From Oleispira sp964022115 (lineage in GTDB: Bacteria; Pseudomonadota; Gammaproteobacteria; Pseudomonadales; Oceanobacteraceae), in contig CAXIBC010000020.1 of NCBI GenBank assembly GCA_964022115.1, positions 1 through 37,640 on the forward strand: a stretch of 37,640 bases of DNA, in the 5' to 3' direction. A program made the position numbers and the translations under genes. The notes under the pieces were generated by a model. That model saw only the letters and a list, made by a program, of their open reading frames with translations. It was not told the origin of the DNA and did no database searches. Within the stretch, counting starts at the first letter, position 1, and every line of letters starts with the position of its first letter. This document shows, piece after piece, positions 19,703-29,285 of the stretch.

Positions 19703-19736
19703 AAAAAAAAGCGACCATCGCTAAATGGCCGCTTTT
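19703..19736 (-). terminator. Intrinsic terminator of the di-haem cytochrome gene
   Basis: On the minus strand AAAAGCGGCCAT pairs with ATGGTCGCTTTT (one G-U) across a short loop and runs into a total of eight T. Confidence 0.85.
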
Positions 19737-19770
19737 AATAGCTATTTCCTTTTTACTATCAACTCATCCA

Positions 19771-22233
19771 TCACAAAGTCATAATAAACTGCACTAGATC
19801 CGCAGTCTCTGCACGAGAGCCTGCACACCATGGGTGTGGCGCGGCTGGCATACCAATAGGCTCAGGGGTTCCCATTTCATCTGGGCCATATTGCTGACGC
19901 ATCTTCTGGTAATCCCAATAGTAGTGATTATTGTCCCATTCAACCTCAGAGAAGTACTTATGACGTTCGATAAACAGATTTCGCTGATAACCCTTATCCA
20001 ATTTAGTGAGGTAATCGGATTTAGGCACGCGGAATACATCACCCTTTCGGTTTAAGTCAGGGGCCGTAATTGGCTGATCCGCACTGCCAGGCTCAGGGCG
20101 CACCGGTGTATGCAGGGTATAATACTGATTATAAAGTGGCGAGCCTTCTTCACAGCGAGCCGGGTCAACTAAATCTGTCATATTACGCACATGACCATCG
20201 GATAATAAACCACGACTTTGAGTCCAATACATATCGCGTAAGAAAGTTGCGCGTATAGACTCAACTTCTTTTTGATAGATAGTCGGGGCAAAGAAACGAC
20301 CCACCTCATCCAAACGTACCATTTTCTCGTTAGTATTCGCTCCGACACCATCACCATGGCACGACGCACAATCACGCTCGAAGACTTCTTTACCACGCTC
20401 TACGGCCGCGGCTACTTTAGGGTATCCTTGCCATCCTTTGGTCAAGAACTGGCCTTCTTGTAGCGCAGGCACTTGTCGGGTTTTGGTTACCGCTAAATCT
20501 GGCTGTTCTTGATACCCACCCCACCACTGGCGTTTAGGCGGCTGAGGAATCATTTCCACATAACTCTCTGTTACCAAAGGAATCTCAGTTTGCTCAGCTA
20601 AACGATTATTATCGCGCAACCAACGGTACATCCCCACCTGGCGCAGGTCATCATCACTTTCATCCAGCGTTGTCATATACGCGGCTAATGCTTCAAGCGG
20701 AGCCTTACGCATAGCGCCTTGAGCACCATCGGGCTCCTCAGAATGGATGTACGAACCTTCAAAGCCGACATACGATTCGGTATGCGAAAGTGAGCGACGA
20801 ATCGCCATATAGTTAGTGACGTTCGGAATCGCAATGGGTGAAAACTGGTAATCGTTATCGGTATGACTACCTTCTCCATTAATACGCACAACATTATGCT
20901 CTCCCGTACCGGCCGGCATGTGATAAATCAGCATATCTTTAGCGATATTTTCTTTACCAGAAGCCCAAGAAGGCCCTTCTTCTTTTTCGTAAATACCTTT
21001 AAATTTCTTAGTTGCGGTTTGTAATACCGTCCATTTCATCGACCAAGCCGGGTTGGGCAAACCAGGAAATACCTTAGTAATATCTTGGCCGTTCGCACCC
21101 TGATAACTGATTTGATAACCATGGCACGAGGCGCAGTTAAAGCCAATAAATTCACCCGGCCCAGTATAAGGCGCATTCCCCTCTGCCGAGCGGTACCCTA
21201 CCCAGCCAGTATCCTTGGTATTACCTTCAAATTTAGCTGGGGCTAAGGTTAAAAAGCCCGGAATCGGGGTGGGCATAGGGTATGCGTCAAAATAGATATC
21301 ATCCATAGCTTCATCAGGCACCTGCCCACGCACTGATTTAATGGCACCAAATAACTTAGCTGGGTCGGCATAACCACCGGCGATAGGATCTTTCGACCTA
21401 TAGTCAAAAATGGCATTCCAATCGAGATTACGCACCCAGTGGGCGACACCTATGTTGTAATCATAAGACCAAAAAATCTCGCGGCCTTTACGCACCAGTT
21501 CGGAAAAACCTGGATTATCAATATCCACGGCAATCGGCGTACTCGCAGCCGCATCACTAAGCTTGGATACCACATCACAATTATGAATAAAGGTATCGTC
21601 GATAATACGCGACGTTTGTGCATCAATAACGCTATGGGCTTCGCCGGGGTTTTTTAACGATTCATTAGCGCCAATGCGTTTTTGTACCTGTACGATTAAT
21701 GGCCCTGTGCTGACATGGTTTGGCACGCGAAATATTATTTCTTTATCTGACCAAGCAATAATATTTTTTGGCCAGCCATCAACCTGCTCATCCGTTTCGT
21801 AATTAACCTGATCTGCAGTCGCTAACTTCTGATCAAACATACGCAAGTCAGTTTCAAGAATGCGGGTATTACCTATCATGATTTTGCTGAAATCAATATC
21901 CACACCCGCGCCAAAGTGTGTACCTTTTAACGTCACCACATCCCCAGGCTGAAAAAGCGGAGTTTCTGTGCCTAGGCGCGTCCAGCTGACTATACCATTG
22001 ACTTCAATGGTATTGATATTAGGCTGAGCTACTTTATTATTGCGAAGCGCCTGCTTAGCCGACTGCGCACGCAATTCTTCACGGGCTAAATCGGTAGAAC
22101 ACAATTCTTCTTGATGCGGGAACTCCCCTGGGAGTTTAGAAAGAGCCAAAGCATTAGCGCTATAGCCTGAGGCCAAGCTAATAGCCACGGCTAATACCGC
22201 ACGATTATTAGCCAGACGAATCCGGTTTTTCAT
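19771..22233 (-). CDS. Large periplasmic di-haem cytochrome c with N-terminal IPT-like domain
   Basis: The product is 820 residues from the ATG at 22233. That start is preferred over the longer open frame because AGGAGA lies about nine bases upstream and a signal peptide ending near ANALA begins there. An IPT/TIG-like segment covers about residues 90-190 (PLFQPGDVVTLKGTHFGAGV). Two CASCH haem c motifs lie at about 367-371 and 622-626, the second in a typical cytochrome context (ERGKEVFERDCASCHGDG). The architecture recalls large di-haem oxidases and peroxidases (CcpA/MauG/RoxA-like), where one haem is catalytic and the other transfers electrons; I cannot say which reaction applies. The protein must be matured by a cytochrome c system elsewhere. 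It is monocistronic, with its own terminator and two palindromes upstream. Confidence 0.82.
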   Translation of the reverse strand: MKNRIRLANNRAVLAVAISLASGYSANALALSKLPGEFPHQEELCSTDLAREELRAQSAKQALRNNKVAQPNINTIEVNGIVSWTRLGTETPLFQPGDVVTLKGTHFGAGVDIDFSKIMIGNTRILETDLRMFDQKLATADQVNYETDEQVDGWPKNIIAWSDKEIIFRVPNHVSTGPLIVQVQKRIGANESLKNPGEAHSVIDAQTSRIIDDTFIHNCDVVSKLSDAAASTPIAVDIDNPGFSELVRKGREIFWSYDYNIGVAHWVRNLDWNAIFDYRSKDPIAGGYADPAKLFGAIKSVRGQVPDEAMDDIYFDAYPMPTPIPGFLTLAPAKFEGNTKDTGWVGYRSAEGNAPYTGPGEFIGFNCASCHGYQISYQGANGQDITKVFPGLPNPAWSMKWTVLQTATKKFKGIYEKEEGPSWASGKENIAKDMLIYHMPAGTGEHNVVRINGEGSHTDNDYQFSPIAIPNVTNYMAIRRSLSHTESYVGFEGSYIHSEEPDGAQGAMRKAPLEALAAYMTTLDESDDDLRQVGMYRWLRDNNRLAEQTEIPLVTESYVEMIPQPPKRQWWGGYQEQPDLAVTKTRQVPALQEGQFLTKGWQGYPKVAAAVERGKEVFERDCASCHGDGVGANTNEKMVRLDEVGRFFAPTIYQKEVESIRATFLRDMYWTQSRGLLSDGHVRNMTDLVDPARCEEGSPLYNQYYTLHTPVRPEPGSADQPITAPDLNRKGDVFRVPKSDYLTKLDKGYQRNLFIERHKYFSEVEWDNNHYYWDYQKMRQQYGPDEMGTPEPIGMPAAPHPWCAGSRAETADLVQFIMTL

Positions 22234-22250
22234 GATGAGATCTCCTGATG

Positions 22251-22266
22251 AGTGCTTGCAAGCACT
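22251..22266. promoter_or_regulatory. Perfect 16-bp palindrome in the cytochrome gene leader
   Basis: AGTGCTTGCAAGCACT is a perfect palindrome ending five bases upstream of the ribosome site of the di-haem cytochrome gene. It is a candidate operator for a dimeric repressor or, in RNA, a small hairpin close to the ribosome site. Confidence 0.45.
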
Positions 22267-22306
22267 GCCTATCTTATTTTTATAATTGTTATCAGGCGCA
22301 CACTGT

Positions 22307-22329
22307 CTTAACAGGAGGTAACTGTTAAG
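22307..22329. promoter_or_regulatory. Interrupted palindrome upstream of the cytochrome gene
   Basis: CTTAACAG and CTGTTAAG (perfect 8-bp arms) are separated by seven bases. The site lies about 75-95 bp before the start codon, just upstream of a possible -10 (TATAAA on the minus strand, 22279-22284). This places it near the -35 region, a usual activator or repressor position. The remaining upstream sequence to 22533 shows no gene. Confidence 0.45.
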
Positions 22330-22533
22330 TCGGTACGCGTGTACGCATTCCATCACAATAGTAGCGAACACTTGTATTCTCAACAGTATAAACCGTCTTT
22401 ACTCGCCATTTACTGTGCAATCATTGAAATATCCTGATTCGATGACTTCTACTTAGAAAATAAGCGCCAAACAATTTTTGAATTAGCGTAATTCGCCAAC
22501 GCTATTAATGCCTCATCGATAAAATACAGGCAT

Positions 22534-22573
22534 AAAAAAAGGCTACTCGATTCTTAATCTGAGTAGCCTTTTT
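22534..22573 (-). terminator. Strong bidirectional terminator after purL
   Basis: A perfect 13-bp stem (AAAAAGGCTACTC / GAGTAGCCTTTTT) with a 12-base loop and T tracts on both strands. It ends purL transcription, about 20 bp after the stop. Confidence 0.93.
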
Positions 22574-22592
22574 CTTATGCTTTAGCTAAATG

Positions 22593-25500
22593 CTATTGAC
22601 ACCAAGCTCTCGCATTGCGGAACATACGCATCCAAGCACCATCTTCGCTCCACTCTTCTGGCTGCCAAGAGTTCTGCACCGCGCGGAAAACACGCTCTGG
22701 GTGAGGCATCATAATCGTCACGCGACCACCCGCTGCGGTTAAACCGGTAATACCCTCTACAGAACCATTAGGGTTAGCCGGATAGGCTTCGGTCACTTGG
22801 CCGTAGTTATCAACATAACGTAGGGCGACTTGTGCATTGGCATTAACCGCTGCTTTATCCGCTGTATCAGCAAACTCAGCATGACCTTCGCCATGAGCAA
22901 TAGCGATAGGCATACGCGAGCCTTCCATACCTTGCAATAAGATAGAGTCAGACTTCTGCACTTCTACTAAGGCAACACGGGCTTCAAACTGCTCAGACTG
23001 GTTGCGCACAAAGTGTGGCCAGTGCTCGGCACCCGGAATTAATTCGTGTAAGTTAGAAAGCATCTGACAACCATTACACACGCCTAAAGCAAAAGTATCT
23101 TCGCGCTTAAAGAAGCCTTCGAACTCTGCTCGCGCCGTAGTATTGAACAAGATGGACTTAGCCCAACCTTCACCAGCACCTAAGACGTCACCATAAGAGA
23201 AGCCACCACACGCGACTAAACCACGGAAGTCTTGCAACGATACCGCACCAGAAAGCATGTCACTCATGTGTACATCAACGGTAGCAAAACCGGCACGATC
23301 AAACGCCGCCGCCATTTCGATCTGGCCGTTTACACCCTGCTCACGCAAGATAGCCACTTTAGGTCGATCACCTTCAGCGCGGCTAAAACCAGCCGTGATG
23401 TCGTCATTAATGTCGAAGGTCAATTCAACATTCAAACCTGGATCTTCCGCATCCAATAAACGATCAAACTCTTGCTTAGCGCATTCTGAGTTATCACGTA
23501 GAGCTTGCATTTCATAAGAGGTTTGCGACCAGAAACGCTGATAAGTAATACGGCTATTAGCCAATACTTCTTCATCATTAAAGTTAAATTCAATCTGGTC
23601 GTCTTCGTTCAAGGTACCAATTACGTGAGACATCTCACCCAAACCCGCACCCTGAAGCTGAGCTAAGACAAACTCAAGATCGCTACGGCGAACTTGTAGC
23701 ACACCCCCTAGCTCTTCATTAAATAATGCACTGGTTAATTCCGCATCACTATCGGCCAAGGTATCTAGCTTAATAGTAACACCGGTGCGACCAGCAAACG
23801 CCATTTCAGTAATGGTTGCGAACAAACCACCATCAGAGCGATCGTGATACGCCAAGATTTTATCGTCTTGATTTAAGCCTTGAATCACAGCAAAGTACGC
23901 GGCTAAATCTTCAGCATCATCCAGGTCGGCGGAGGTTTTACCTACCTTGCCATAAACCTGAGCAATACAAGAAGCTCCTAAACGGTTTTGGCCATTACCT
24001 AGATCAATCAAGATCAAGTCGGTAGCTTCTTCGGTAGACTTCAGTTCAGGAGTTAAGGTCTTAAACGCGTCGGTTACCGGCGCAAAACCAGTAATAACCA
24101 AGGATAAAGGTGCCGTTACTGATTTAGATTCTTCACCGTCTTCCCAAGCTGTCTTCATCGACATAGAGTCTTTACCCACAGGAATGGTGATATCCAACTC
24201 TGGGCACAGCTCCATACCAATGGCTTTTACCGTTTGGTACAGTTTTTCGTCTTCACCTGGGTGGCCCGCGGCGCACATCCAGTTGGCTGACATTTTCACA
24301 TCAGATAATTTTTCAATCTTAGCCGCAGCTAAGTTAGTAATCGCTTCACCGACCGACATACGGCCAGAAGCGGGTGCATTAATTAAGGCCATTGGGGTAC
24401 GTTCACCCATCGCCATTGCTTCGCCTACGAGAGAATCGTAAGACGATGTCGTTACCGCACAATCCGCAACCGGTACTTGATATGGGCCAACGAACTGATC
24501 ACGCGCCACGGTACCGGTAATTGAGCGATCACCAATGGTGATCAAGAAGCTCTTACTGGCAACCGTTGGTAACTTAAGAATGCGCTCAGCGGCATCAGCT
24601 AAATCTAAATCAGCACCGGTGAATTCTTCTTGCTCGCCTTGCTTGGTCACCACATCTTTATGAATGCGTGGGGTCTTACCCAATAATACATCTAAAGGTA
24701 GATCGATTGGAGTATTGTCAAAATGGCTATCGGTCACGGTCAAATGATCTTCTTCGGTAGCAATACCAACAACCGCATACGGGCAGCGTTCACGCGCACA
24801 GATGGCATCAAAAGCATCCATATCTTCTTCTGCAACTGCCATCACATAGCGTTCTTGGGATTCGTTACACCACAATGCCAGTGGGCTCATGCCTGGCTCA
24901 TCATTATGAATGTTGCGCAATTCAAACTTACCACCACGGCCGCCATCACTGACCAGCTCGGGGAACGCATTGGATAAACCACCGGCGCCCACATCGTGAA
25001 TAAAGGCGATGGGGTTGGTATCACCCATCTGCCAGCAGCGATCGATCACTTCCTGACAACGACGTTCCATTTCAGGGTTTTCACGCTGCACAGAAGCAAA
25101 ATCTAAATCTTCATTCGATTGACCAGATGCCATCGAAGAAGCCGCGCCGCCACCTAAACCGATTTGCATGGCTGGGCCACCCAAAGCAATTAAGCGCGCG
25201 CCAACCGGAATATCGCCTTTTTGAACATGCTCATCACGAATATTACCGTAACCACCAGCGATCATAATCGGCTTATGGTAACCACGTACTTCACCGTTAT
25301 ATTCTTCTTCGAAAGTACGGAAATAACCACACAAGTTAGGACGACCAAATTCGTTATTAAACGCCGCGCCGCCTAAAGGCCCTTCGATCATAATATCCAA
25401 GGCAGAAACAATACGCCCAGGCTTACCATAGTTAGATTCCCACTCTTGCTCGAAGCCAGGAATTTTCAAATCTGAAACGGTAAAGCCCGTTAAGCCCGCT

Positions 25501-26507
25501 TTCGGCTTAGAACCACGACCAGTTGCACCTTCATCACGAATCTCACCACCACTGCCTGTTGCCGCACCTGCGTGAGGGGCAATCGCCGTTGGGTGGTTGT
25601 GCGTTTCTACCTTCATTAAAATGTGCATTGGCTCTTCGTTATACGAATAACCACGGGTATCACTATTTGGGAAGAAACGCCCTGCGGTAGCACCTTCAAT
25701 CACAGACGCGTTATCGGCGTAGGCAGATAAAACACCGGTACTGTGATTCTTGTAGGTATTTTTAATCATTTGGAACAAGGAGTTTTCTTGCTCTTCACCA
25801 TCAATTACCCAGCTAGCATTGAAGATCTTATGACGACAATGCTCAGAGTTTGCTTGGGCAAACATCATTAATTCGATGTCCGTTGGGTTACGACCCAACT
25901 TAGTATAAGCCGCGAGCAAATAATCGATCTCGTCGCTTGCCAGCGCCATACCCAATTCTTTATCGGCTTGCTCTAATGCTGCGCGACCGCCGCCCATTAC
26001 GTCGATAGAGCTCATTGGTGCTGGCTCTGCGTGATGGAATAATTGCTGCGCTTCGGTAGTGCTCTTTAATACCACTTCCACCATGCGGTCGTGAATCAAA
26101 CTACTAATGGTTTCAAGCTCGGCAGCAGTTAATTCACCGTCTTTGGCTGTGATATAAAAAGCAGTACCCCGCTCTATACGATCAACTTCTTTAATACCAC
26201 AATTATGAATGATATCCGTCGCTTTCGACGACCAAGGAGAGATAGTTCCCATGCGCGGAACGACTAAGAAAAAATGGCTCGAGGCTAAATCGGGGCCCGT
26301 TACGTCCTGAACATCCGCTTTAGGGCCATATTTTAGGATTTTACCTAAAACGTCTAGCTGTTGATCAGTCAATTCAGACGTTGTATCTGAAAAATGTACA
26401 AATTCAGCGTAAACAGAAGCTACGTTAGGAACGGCTGCTTGCAGCTTAGCTAGCATCTTAGTTAAACGAAAATCAGAAAACGCAGGGGCGCCACGTAATT
26501 CGAGCAT
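22593..26507 (-). CDS. purL: Phosphoribosylformylglycinamidine synthase
   Basis: Fourth step of purine synthesis: converts FGAR, ATP and glutamine to FGAM in the cytoplasm. The product is 1304 residues, the large single-chain form (E. coli 1295). The ATG at 26507 is chosen because it begins MLELRGAPAFSDFRLTKML, matching the family N-terminus, with GGAG about nine bases before it; the longer open frame is not needed. The N-terminal PurS-like region is followed by two synthetase halves (HNHPTAIAPHAGAATGSGG; PVGKDSMSMKTAW) and a C-terminal class I glutaminase with nucleophile Cys in GVCNGCQM and a His/Glu site in MMPHPERVFRAVQ. No PurR-box match is evident upstream. It is monocistronic. Confidence 0.98.
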   Translation of the reverse strand: MLELRGAPAFSDFRLTKMLAKLQAAVPNVASVYAEFVHFSDTTSELTDQQLDVLGKILKYGPKADVQDVTGPDLASSHFFLVVPRMGTISPWSSKATDIIHNCGIKEVDRIERGTAFYITAKDGELTAAELETISSLIHDRMVEVVLKSTTEAQQLFHHAEPAPMSSIDVMGGGRAALEQADKELGMALASDEIDYLLAAYTKLGRNPTDIELMMFAQANSEHCRHKIFNASWVIDGEEQENSLFQMIKNTYKNHSTGVLSAYADNASVIEGATAGRFFPNSDTRGYSYNEEPMHILMKVETHNHPTAIAPHAGAATGSGGEIRDEGATGRGSKPKAGLTGFTVSDLKIPGFEQEWESNYGKPGRIVSALDIMIEGPLGGAAFNNEFGRPNLCGYFRTFEEEYNGEVRGYHKPIMIAGGYGNIRDEHVQKGDIPVGARLIALGGPAMQIGLGGGAASSMASGQSNEDLDFASVQRENPEMERRCQEVIDRCWQMGDTNPIAFIHDVGAGGLSNAFPELVSDGGRGGKFELRNIHNDEPGMSPLALWCNESQERYVMAVAEEDMDAFDAICARERCPYAVVGIATEEDHLTVTDSHFDNTPIDLPLDVLLGKTPRIHKDVVTKQGEQEEFTGADLDLADAAERILKLPTVASKSFLITIGDRSITGTVARDQFVGPYQVPVADCAVTTSSYDSLVGEAMAMGERTPMALINAPASGRMSVGEAITNLAAAKIEKLSDVKMSANWMCAAGHPGEDEKLYQTVKAIGMELCPELDITIPVGKDSMSMKTAWEDGEESKSVTAPLSLVITGFAPVTDAFKTLTPELKSTEEATDLILIDLGNGQNRLGASCIAQVYGKVGKTSADLDDAEDLAAYFAVIQGLNQDDKILAYHDRSDGGLFATITEMAFAGRTGVTIKLDTLADSDAELTSALFNEELGGVLQVRRSDLEFVLAQLQGAGLGEMSHVIGTLNEDDQIEFNFNDEEVLANSRITYQRFWSQTSYEMQALRDNSECAKQEFDRLLDAEDPGLNVELTFDINDDITAGFSRAEGDRPKVAILREQGVNGQIEMAAAFDRAGFATVDVHMSDMLSGAVSLQDFRGLVACGGFSYGDVLGAGEGWAKSILFNTTARAEFEGFFKREDTFALGVCNGCQMLSNLHELIPGAEHWPHFVRNQSEQFEARVALVEVQKSDSILLQGMEGSRMPIAIAHGEGHAEFADTADKAAVNANAQVALRYVDNYGQVTEAYPANPNGSVEGITGLTAAGGRVTIMMPHPERVFRAVQNSWQPEEWSEDGAWMRMFRNARAWCQ

Positions 26508-27135
26508 GGGGTAGAGCTCCAAAAAGTTGGAAGTGAACACGGTCAAAATTGGCCGCCATGATACGCGTCTAAAGGGGAATAATCCACTGAGCACAAGGGT
26601 TAAAAATCAATGAATCTGGGGCTTTTTATAAACTACCCTGCATTTTTACCAAACTAAAACTTATCAGATCAAGTGGTCAGCTTTTATATAAGCAAGAGGT
26701 ATCTTTATAAATCGATAATACAAGCACAAATACCTAATTCATAATAAATACCTGACCATTAGATCAGTAATAGATAAGGCAAAAGAGACACCTCGTGGCT
26801 ATAACTGCATAGCCTAATATGACAGGCAATGAAGATATTTCTACGCGTTATAACTTTTGTATCTACCTAGATAAGCAATAAGAATGAAGTATTCCTTGCC
26901 CTTGCACATTCGAAGTTAGGGTTAAAACTTATCTTAAAGACAGACAGCTTTACCCGAGGACAGGGATACCATGAAACAATCTGTTTCGTATTCATTAGAT
27001 TTTAGATTTATGCTTTATTTTCAATCACTTAGGAAAATAGTTTGTCAGCTTTCTCCCTATCTTCCGTCATTTCTTAAGAGCGATGGGTATTCATTGAACA
27101 CACAAACCGTTAAAATGGCCAAGCACACCGCATCC
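26508..27135. other. Divergent intergenic region between purL and mltF
   Basis: About 630 bp carry no gene I can support. The part near purL should hold its promoter, but no pair is convincing (TATCAT on the minus strand near 26560 is a possible -10). Inverted 14-bp arms, GATCAAGTGGTCAG (26667-26680) and CTGACCATTAGATC (26752-26765), match at 12 of 14 with a 71-bp spacer. A 68-codon open frame at 26971-27177 overlaps the mltF start but looks non-coding. Confidence 0.5.
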
Positions 27136-27152
27136 TGCACCATTATAGTGCA
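27136..27152. promoter_or_regulatory. NtrC-like palindrome upstream of mltF
   Basis: TGCACCATTATAGTGCA differs by one base from the classical NtrC half-site arrangement TGCACCA-N3-TGGTGCA. It lies 21 bp before the mltF start and also contains TATAGT, a possible -10. Whether NtrC binds, or the site is fortuitous, cannot be told from sequence; the position so close to the start would fit repression better than activation. Confidence 0.35.
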
Positions 27153-27173
27153 CGAAATTAAAGGAGGGAGAAT

Positions 27174-28610
27174 ATGAAGTCTAGAATCACTCGCATCACA
27201 ACTCGCTTACTTATTTCCCTATTATGCCTGTTAACCATTACCGGAAGTGTGCGCCCGAACACAGTTGAGAAGATTCGTAGCCAAGGCGAGATAATAGTTA
27301 TTACTCGTAATAGCCCAACGACGTATTTTGAAGATAATGTTGGCGCGACCGGTTATGAGTTTGAGCTAGCAAAAGCGTTTGCTGATTCTCTTGGGGTAAA
27401 CCTTGTTATTAAGCAAGCTGATAGCTTATCGGACCTATATAACCAGATTGAGCGCAATGACGTATCCTTTGCGGCGGCGGGCTTAACCGTTAGGCAAGAA
27501 AAAAGTAAATGGGTGCGCTTTTCAACCCCCTATATGCACGTTAGCCAGCAAGTGATTTATCGCCGTGGCGGCATGAGACCCAAAGCGATCTTTGACTTAG
27601 CCAAAGGGCAGCTAGCAGTCACCTCTGATAGTAGCCACGCCCTGCAATTACGACAGATTCAAGGTCAGGAGATTCCTGAGCTGACTTGGAGTGAAAGCCC
27701 AGACTTCGAAACCGTAGAACTGCTGCAAATGGTCGCTACTGGGGAAGTGGATTTCACTATTATTGATTCTAATGAATTCGAAATGTTACAAGCTTATTAC
27801 CCCAATCTTGCGATCGCTTTTGATCTGACAGGGGCACAACCTCTAGCATGGGCTTTTCCACAATCGAGAGACGATAGCTTATTTAAAGCAGCACAAAGCT
27901 TCTTCCACGATGCCCAAACGAATGGATTGCTATCAGAAGTGCGTGAGCGCTTTTATGGCCATTTAGACCAGCTGAATTATGTTGGTGCTAAACGCTTCAA
28001 AAAGCAGACCGCGAAGAAACTAGCCCGCTACGACGACTTATTTCAGCAAGCGGCCGATCGCCATGGTTTAGACTGGCGTTTATTAGCAGCGATGAGCTAT
28101 CAAGAGTCCCACTGGAACCCTAGAGCAAAAAGCTTTACCGGTGTTCGTGGCATGATGATGTTAACGCTGCGCACAGCAAAAGAATTGGGAGTGCGTAACC
28201 GCCTAGACCCTAAGCAAAGTATTGATGGTGGCGCCGCCTATCTAGTAAAACTGCGTAAACGCCTACCCAAAAAGATTCAAGAGCCTGACCGTACTTGGAT
28301 GGCACTGGCCGCGTATAACGTTGGTTATGGACATTTAAGTGATGCCCGTAAATTAACCGCAAAAGATGGTGGCGATAATAGCCTCTGGATGGACGTAAAA
28401 GAGTATCTGCCACGCTTAAGCCAGAAACGTTATTACAAGCAAACTAAACATGGTTATGCTCGAGGCAATGAACCGGTTACTTACGTACAAAATATTCGCC
28501 GTTATTTTGATGTTTTAGTTTGGAATGACAATCCGGATTTAGAGTTGGCACTAGAAACCGAAAGCATTCATCTCTCGGCCGATATACGGGTTATTCCACC
28601 GTTATTGTAA
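27174..28610 (+). CDS. mltF: Membrane-bound lytic murein transglycosylase F
   Basis: Cleaves the peptidoglycan glycan backbone to 1,6-anhydromuropeptides, anchored at the outer membrane facing the periplasm. The product is 478 residues (E. coli 518). A hydrophobic N-terminus (about 10-26) is followed by a periplasmic solute-binding-protein-like domain (about 32-262), which in this family allosterically controls the C-terminal SLT domain (about 285-420). The catalytic Glu311 lies in MSYQESHWNPRAKS, with GVRGMMMLT and AAYNVGYGHL completing the usual SLT motifs. A very strong AAGGAGGG ribosome site precedes the ATG. It is divergent from purL. Confidence 0.95.
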   Translation: MKSRITRITTRLLISLLCLLTITGSVRPNTVEKIRSQGEIIVITRNSPTTYFEDNVGATGYEFELAKAFADSLGVNLVIKQADSLSDLYNQIERNDVSFAAAGLTVRQEKSKWVRFSTPYMHVSQQVIYRRGGMRPKAIFDLAKGQLAVTSDSSHALQLRQIQGQEIPELTWSESPDFETVELLQMVATGEVDFTIIDSNEFEMLQAYYPNLAIAFDLTGAQPLAWAFPQSRDDSLFKAAQSFFHDAQTNGLLSEVRERFYGHLDQLNYVGAKRFKKQTAKKLARYDDLFQQAADRHGLDWRLLAAMSYQESHWNPRAKSFTGVRGMMMLTLRTAKELGVRNRLDPKQSIDGGAAYLVKLRKRLPKKIQEPDRTWMALAAYNVGYGHLSDARKLTAKDGGDNSLWMDVKEYLPRLSQKRYYKQTKHGYARGNEPVTYVQNIRRYFDVLVWNDNPDLELALETESIHLSADIRVIPPLL

Positions 28611-28616
28611 CGGTGG
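28596..28616. other. Perfect hairpin over the mltF stop codon
   Basis: CCACCGTTA and TAACGGTGG form a perfect 9-bp stem with a 3-base loop; the stem contains the mltF stop codon. No T tract follows on either strand, so it is either a weak terminator or an mRNA-stabilising structure between convergent mltF and tadA. Confidence 0.55.
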
Positions 28617-28632
28617 CAGCTTAGTACTTGTA

Positions 28633-29136
28633 TCACTTAGTACTTCTATTCAGCTCTTTCAGCTTCTTTTTACCCGCGCGGCGCATCTTAAAAAAACTCG
28701 ACATCAGATCTGCGGCCTCTTGGGCTAATACTCCAGAGTCTGCTTCAACTTTATGATTTAAAAAATCACTTTCAAAGAACGTCATAGCCGACTCAACCAC
28801 CCCTGCTTTAGGCTCTGTAGTGCCATAAACTACCCGACCAATACGCGCATGAACCAAGCAACCCGCACACATAGCACAAGGTTCAACCGTGACATACAAG
28901 GTTGCCCCAGATAAGCGATAATTCCCTACCGCCTTAGCCGCATCTCGAATTGCGACTATTTCAGCGTGAGCGCTCGGGTCTAATTGACTAATGGGTTGGT
29001 TAAAACCGCGGCCAATTACCTCACCATCCAATACCACAATAGCGCCAACAGGCACTTCCCCAGCATCATAAGCTAACTGGCCTTGGGCTAAAGCCTGCTG
29101 CATAAATTGTTGGTCGAGCAAGAGATCGTTTGACAT
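28633..29136 (-). CDS. tadA: tRNA-specific adenosine deaminase
   Basis: Deaminates A34 of tRNA-Arg(ACG) to inosine in the cytoplasm; normally essential. The product is 167 residues, the usual family size. The zinc and catalytic residues are all visible: H57-A-E59 in SAHAEIVAIRDA, and C87/C90 in VEPCAMCAGC. The Lys/Arg-rich C-terminal tail fits tRNA contact. It converges with mltF across a 22-bp gap, and the last codons form one copy of a 10-bp direct repeat (CTTAGTACTT, 28620 and 28636). Confidence 0.96.
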   Translation of the reverse strand: MSNDLLLDQQFMQQALAQGQLAYDAGEVPVGAIVVLDGEVIGRGFNQPISQLDPSAHAEIVAIRDAAKAVGNYRLSGATLYVTVEPCAMCAGCLVHARIGRVVYGTTEPKAGVVESAMTFFESDFLNHKVEADSGVLAQEAADLMSSFFKMRRAGKKKLKELNRSTK

Positions 29137-29285
29137 GATTAACTTTCAAATAAAATAAACCCCTATAATAAGGTGCTAATAAGCAAGTGTAAAAACACTT
29201 AATCACTTATACTTCCTGAAAAATACATTCTATGGCACAGTAATGCCTTAAATGCCCACCCAGATTCATTTTCCAGAGAAGTACT

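Noticed and set aside
26971..27177. 68-codon frame ending at the mltF start (ATGA overlap)
   Set aside because: Composition is not protein-like, no family features; the overlap can arise by chance and mltF has its own very strong ribosome site.
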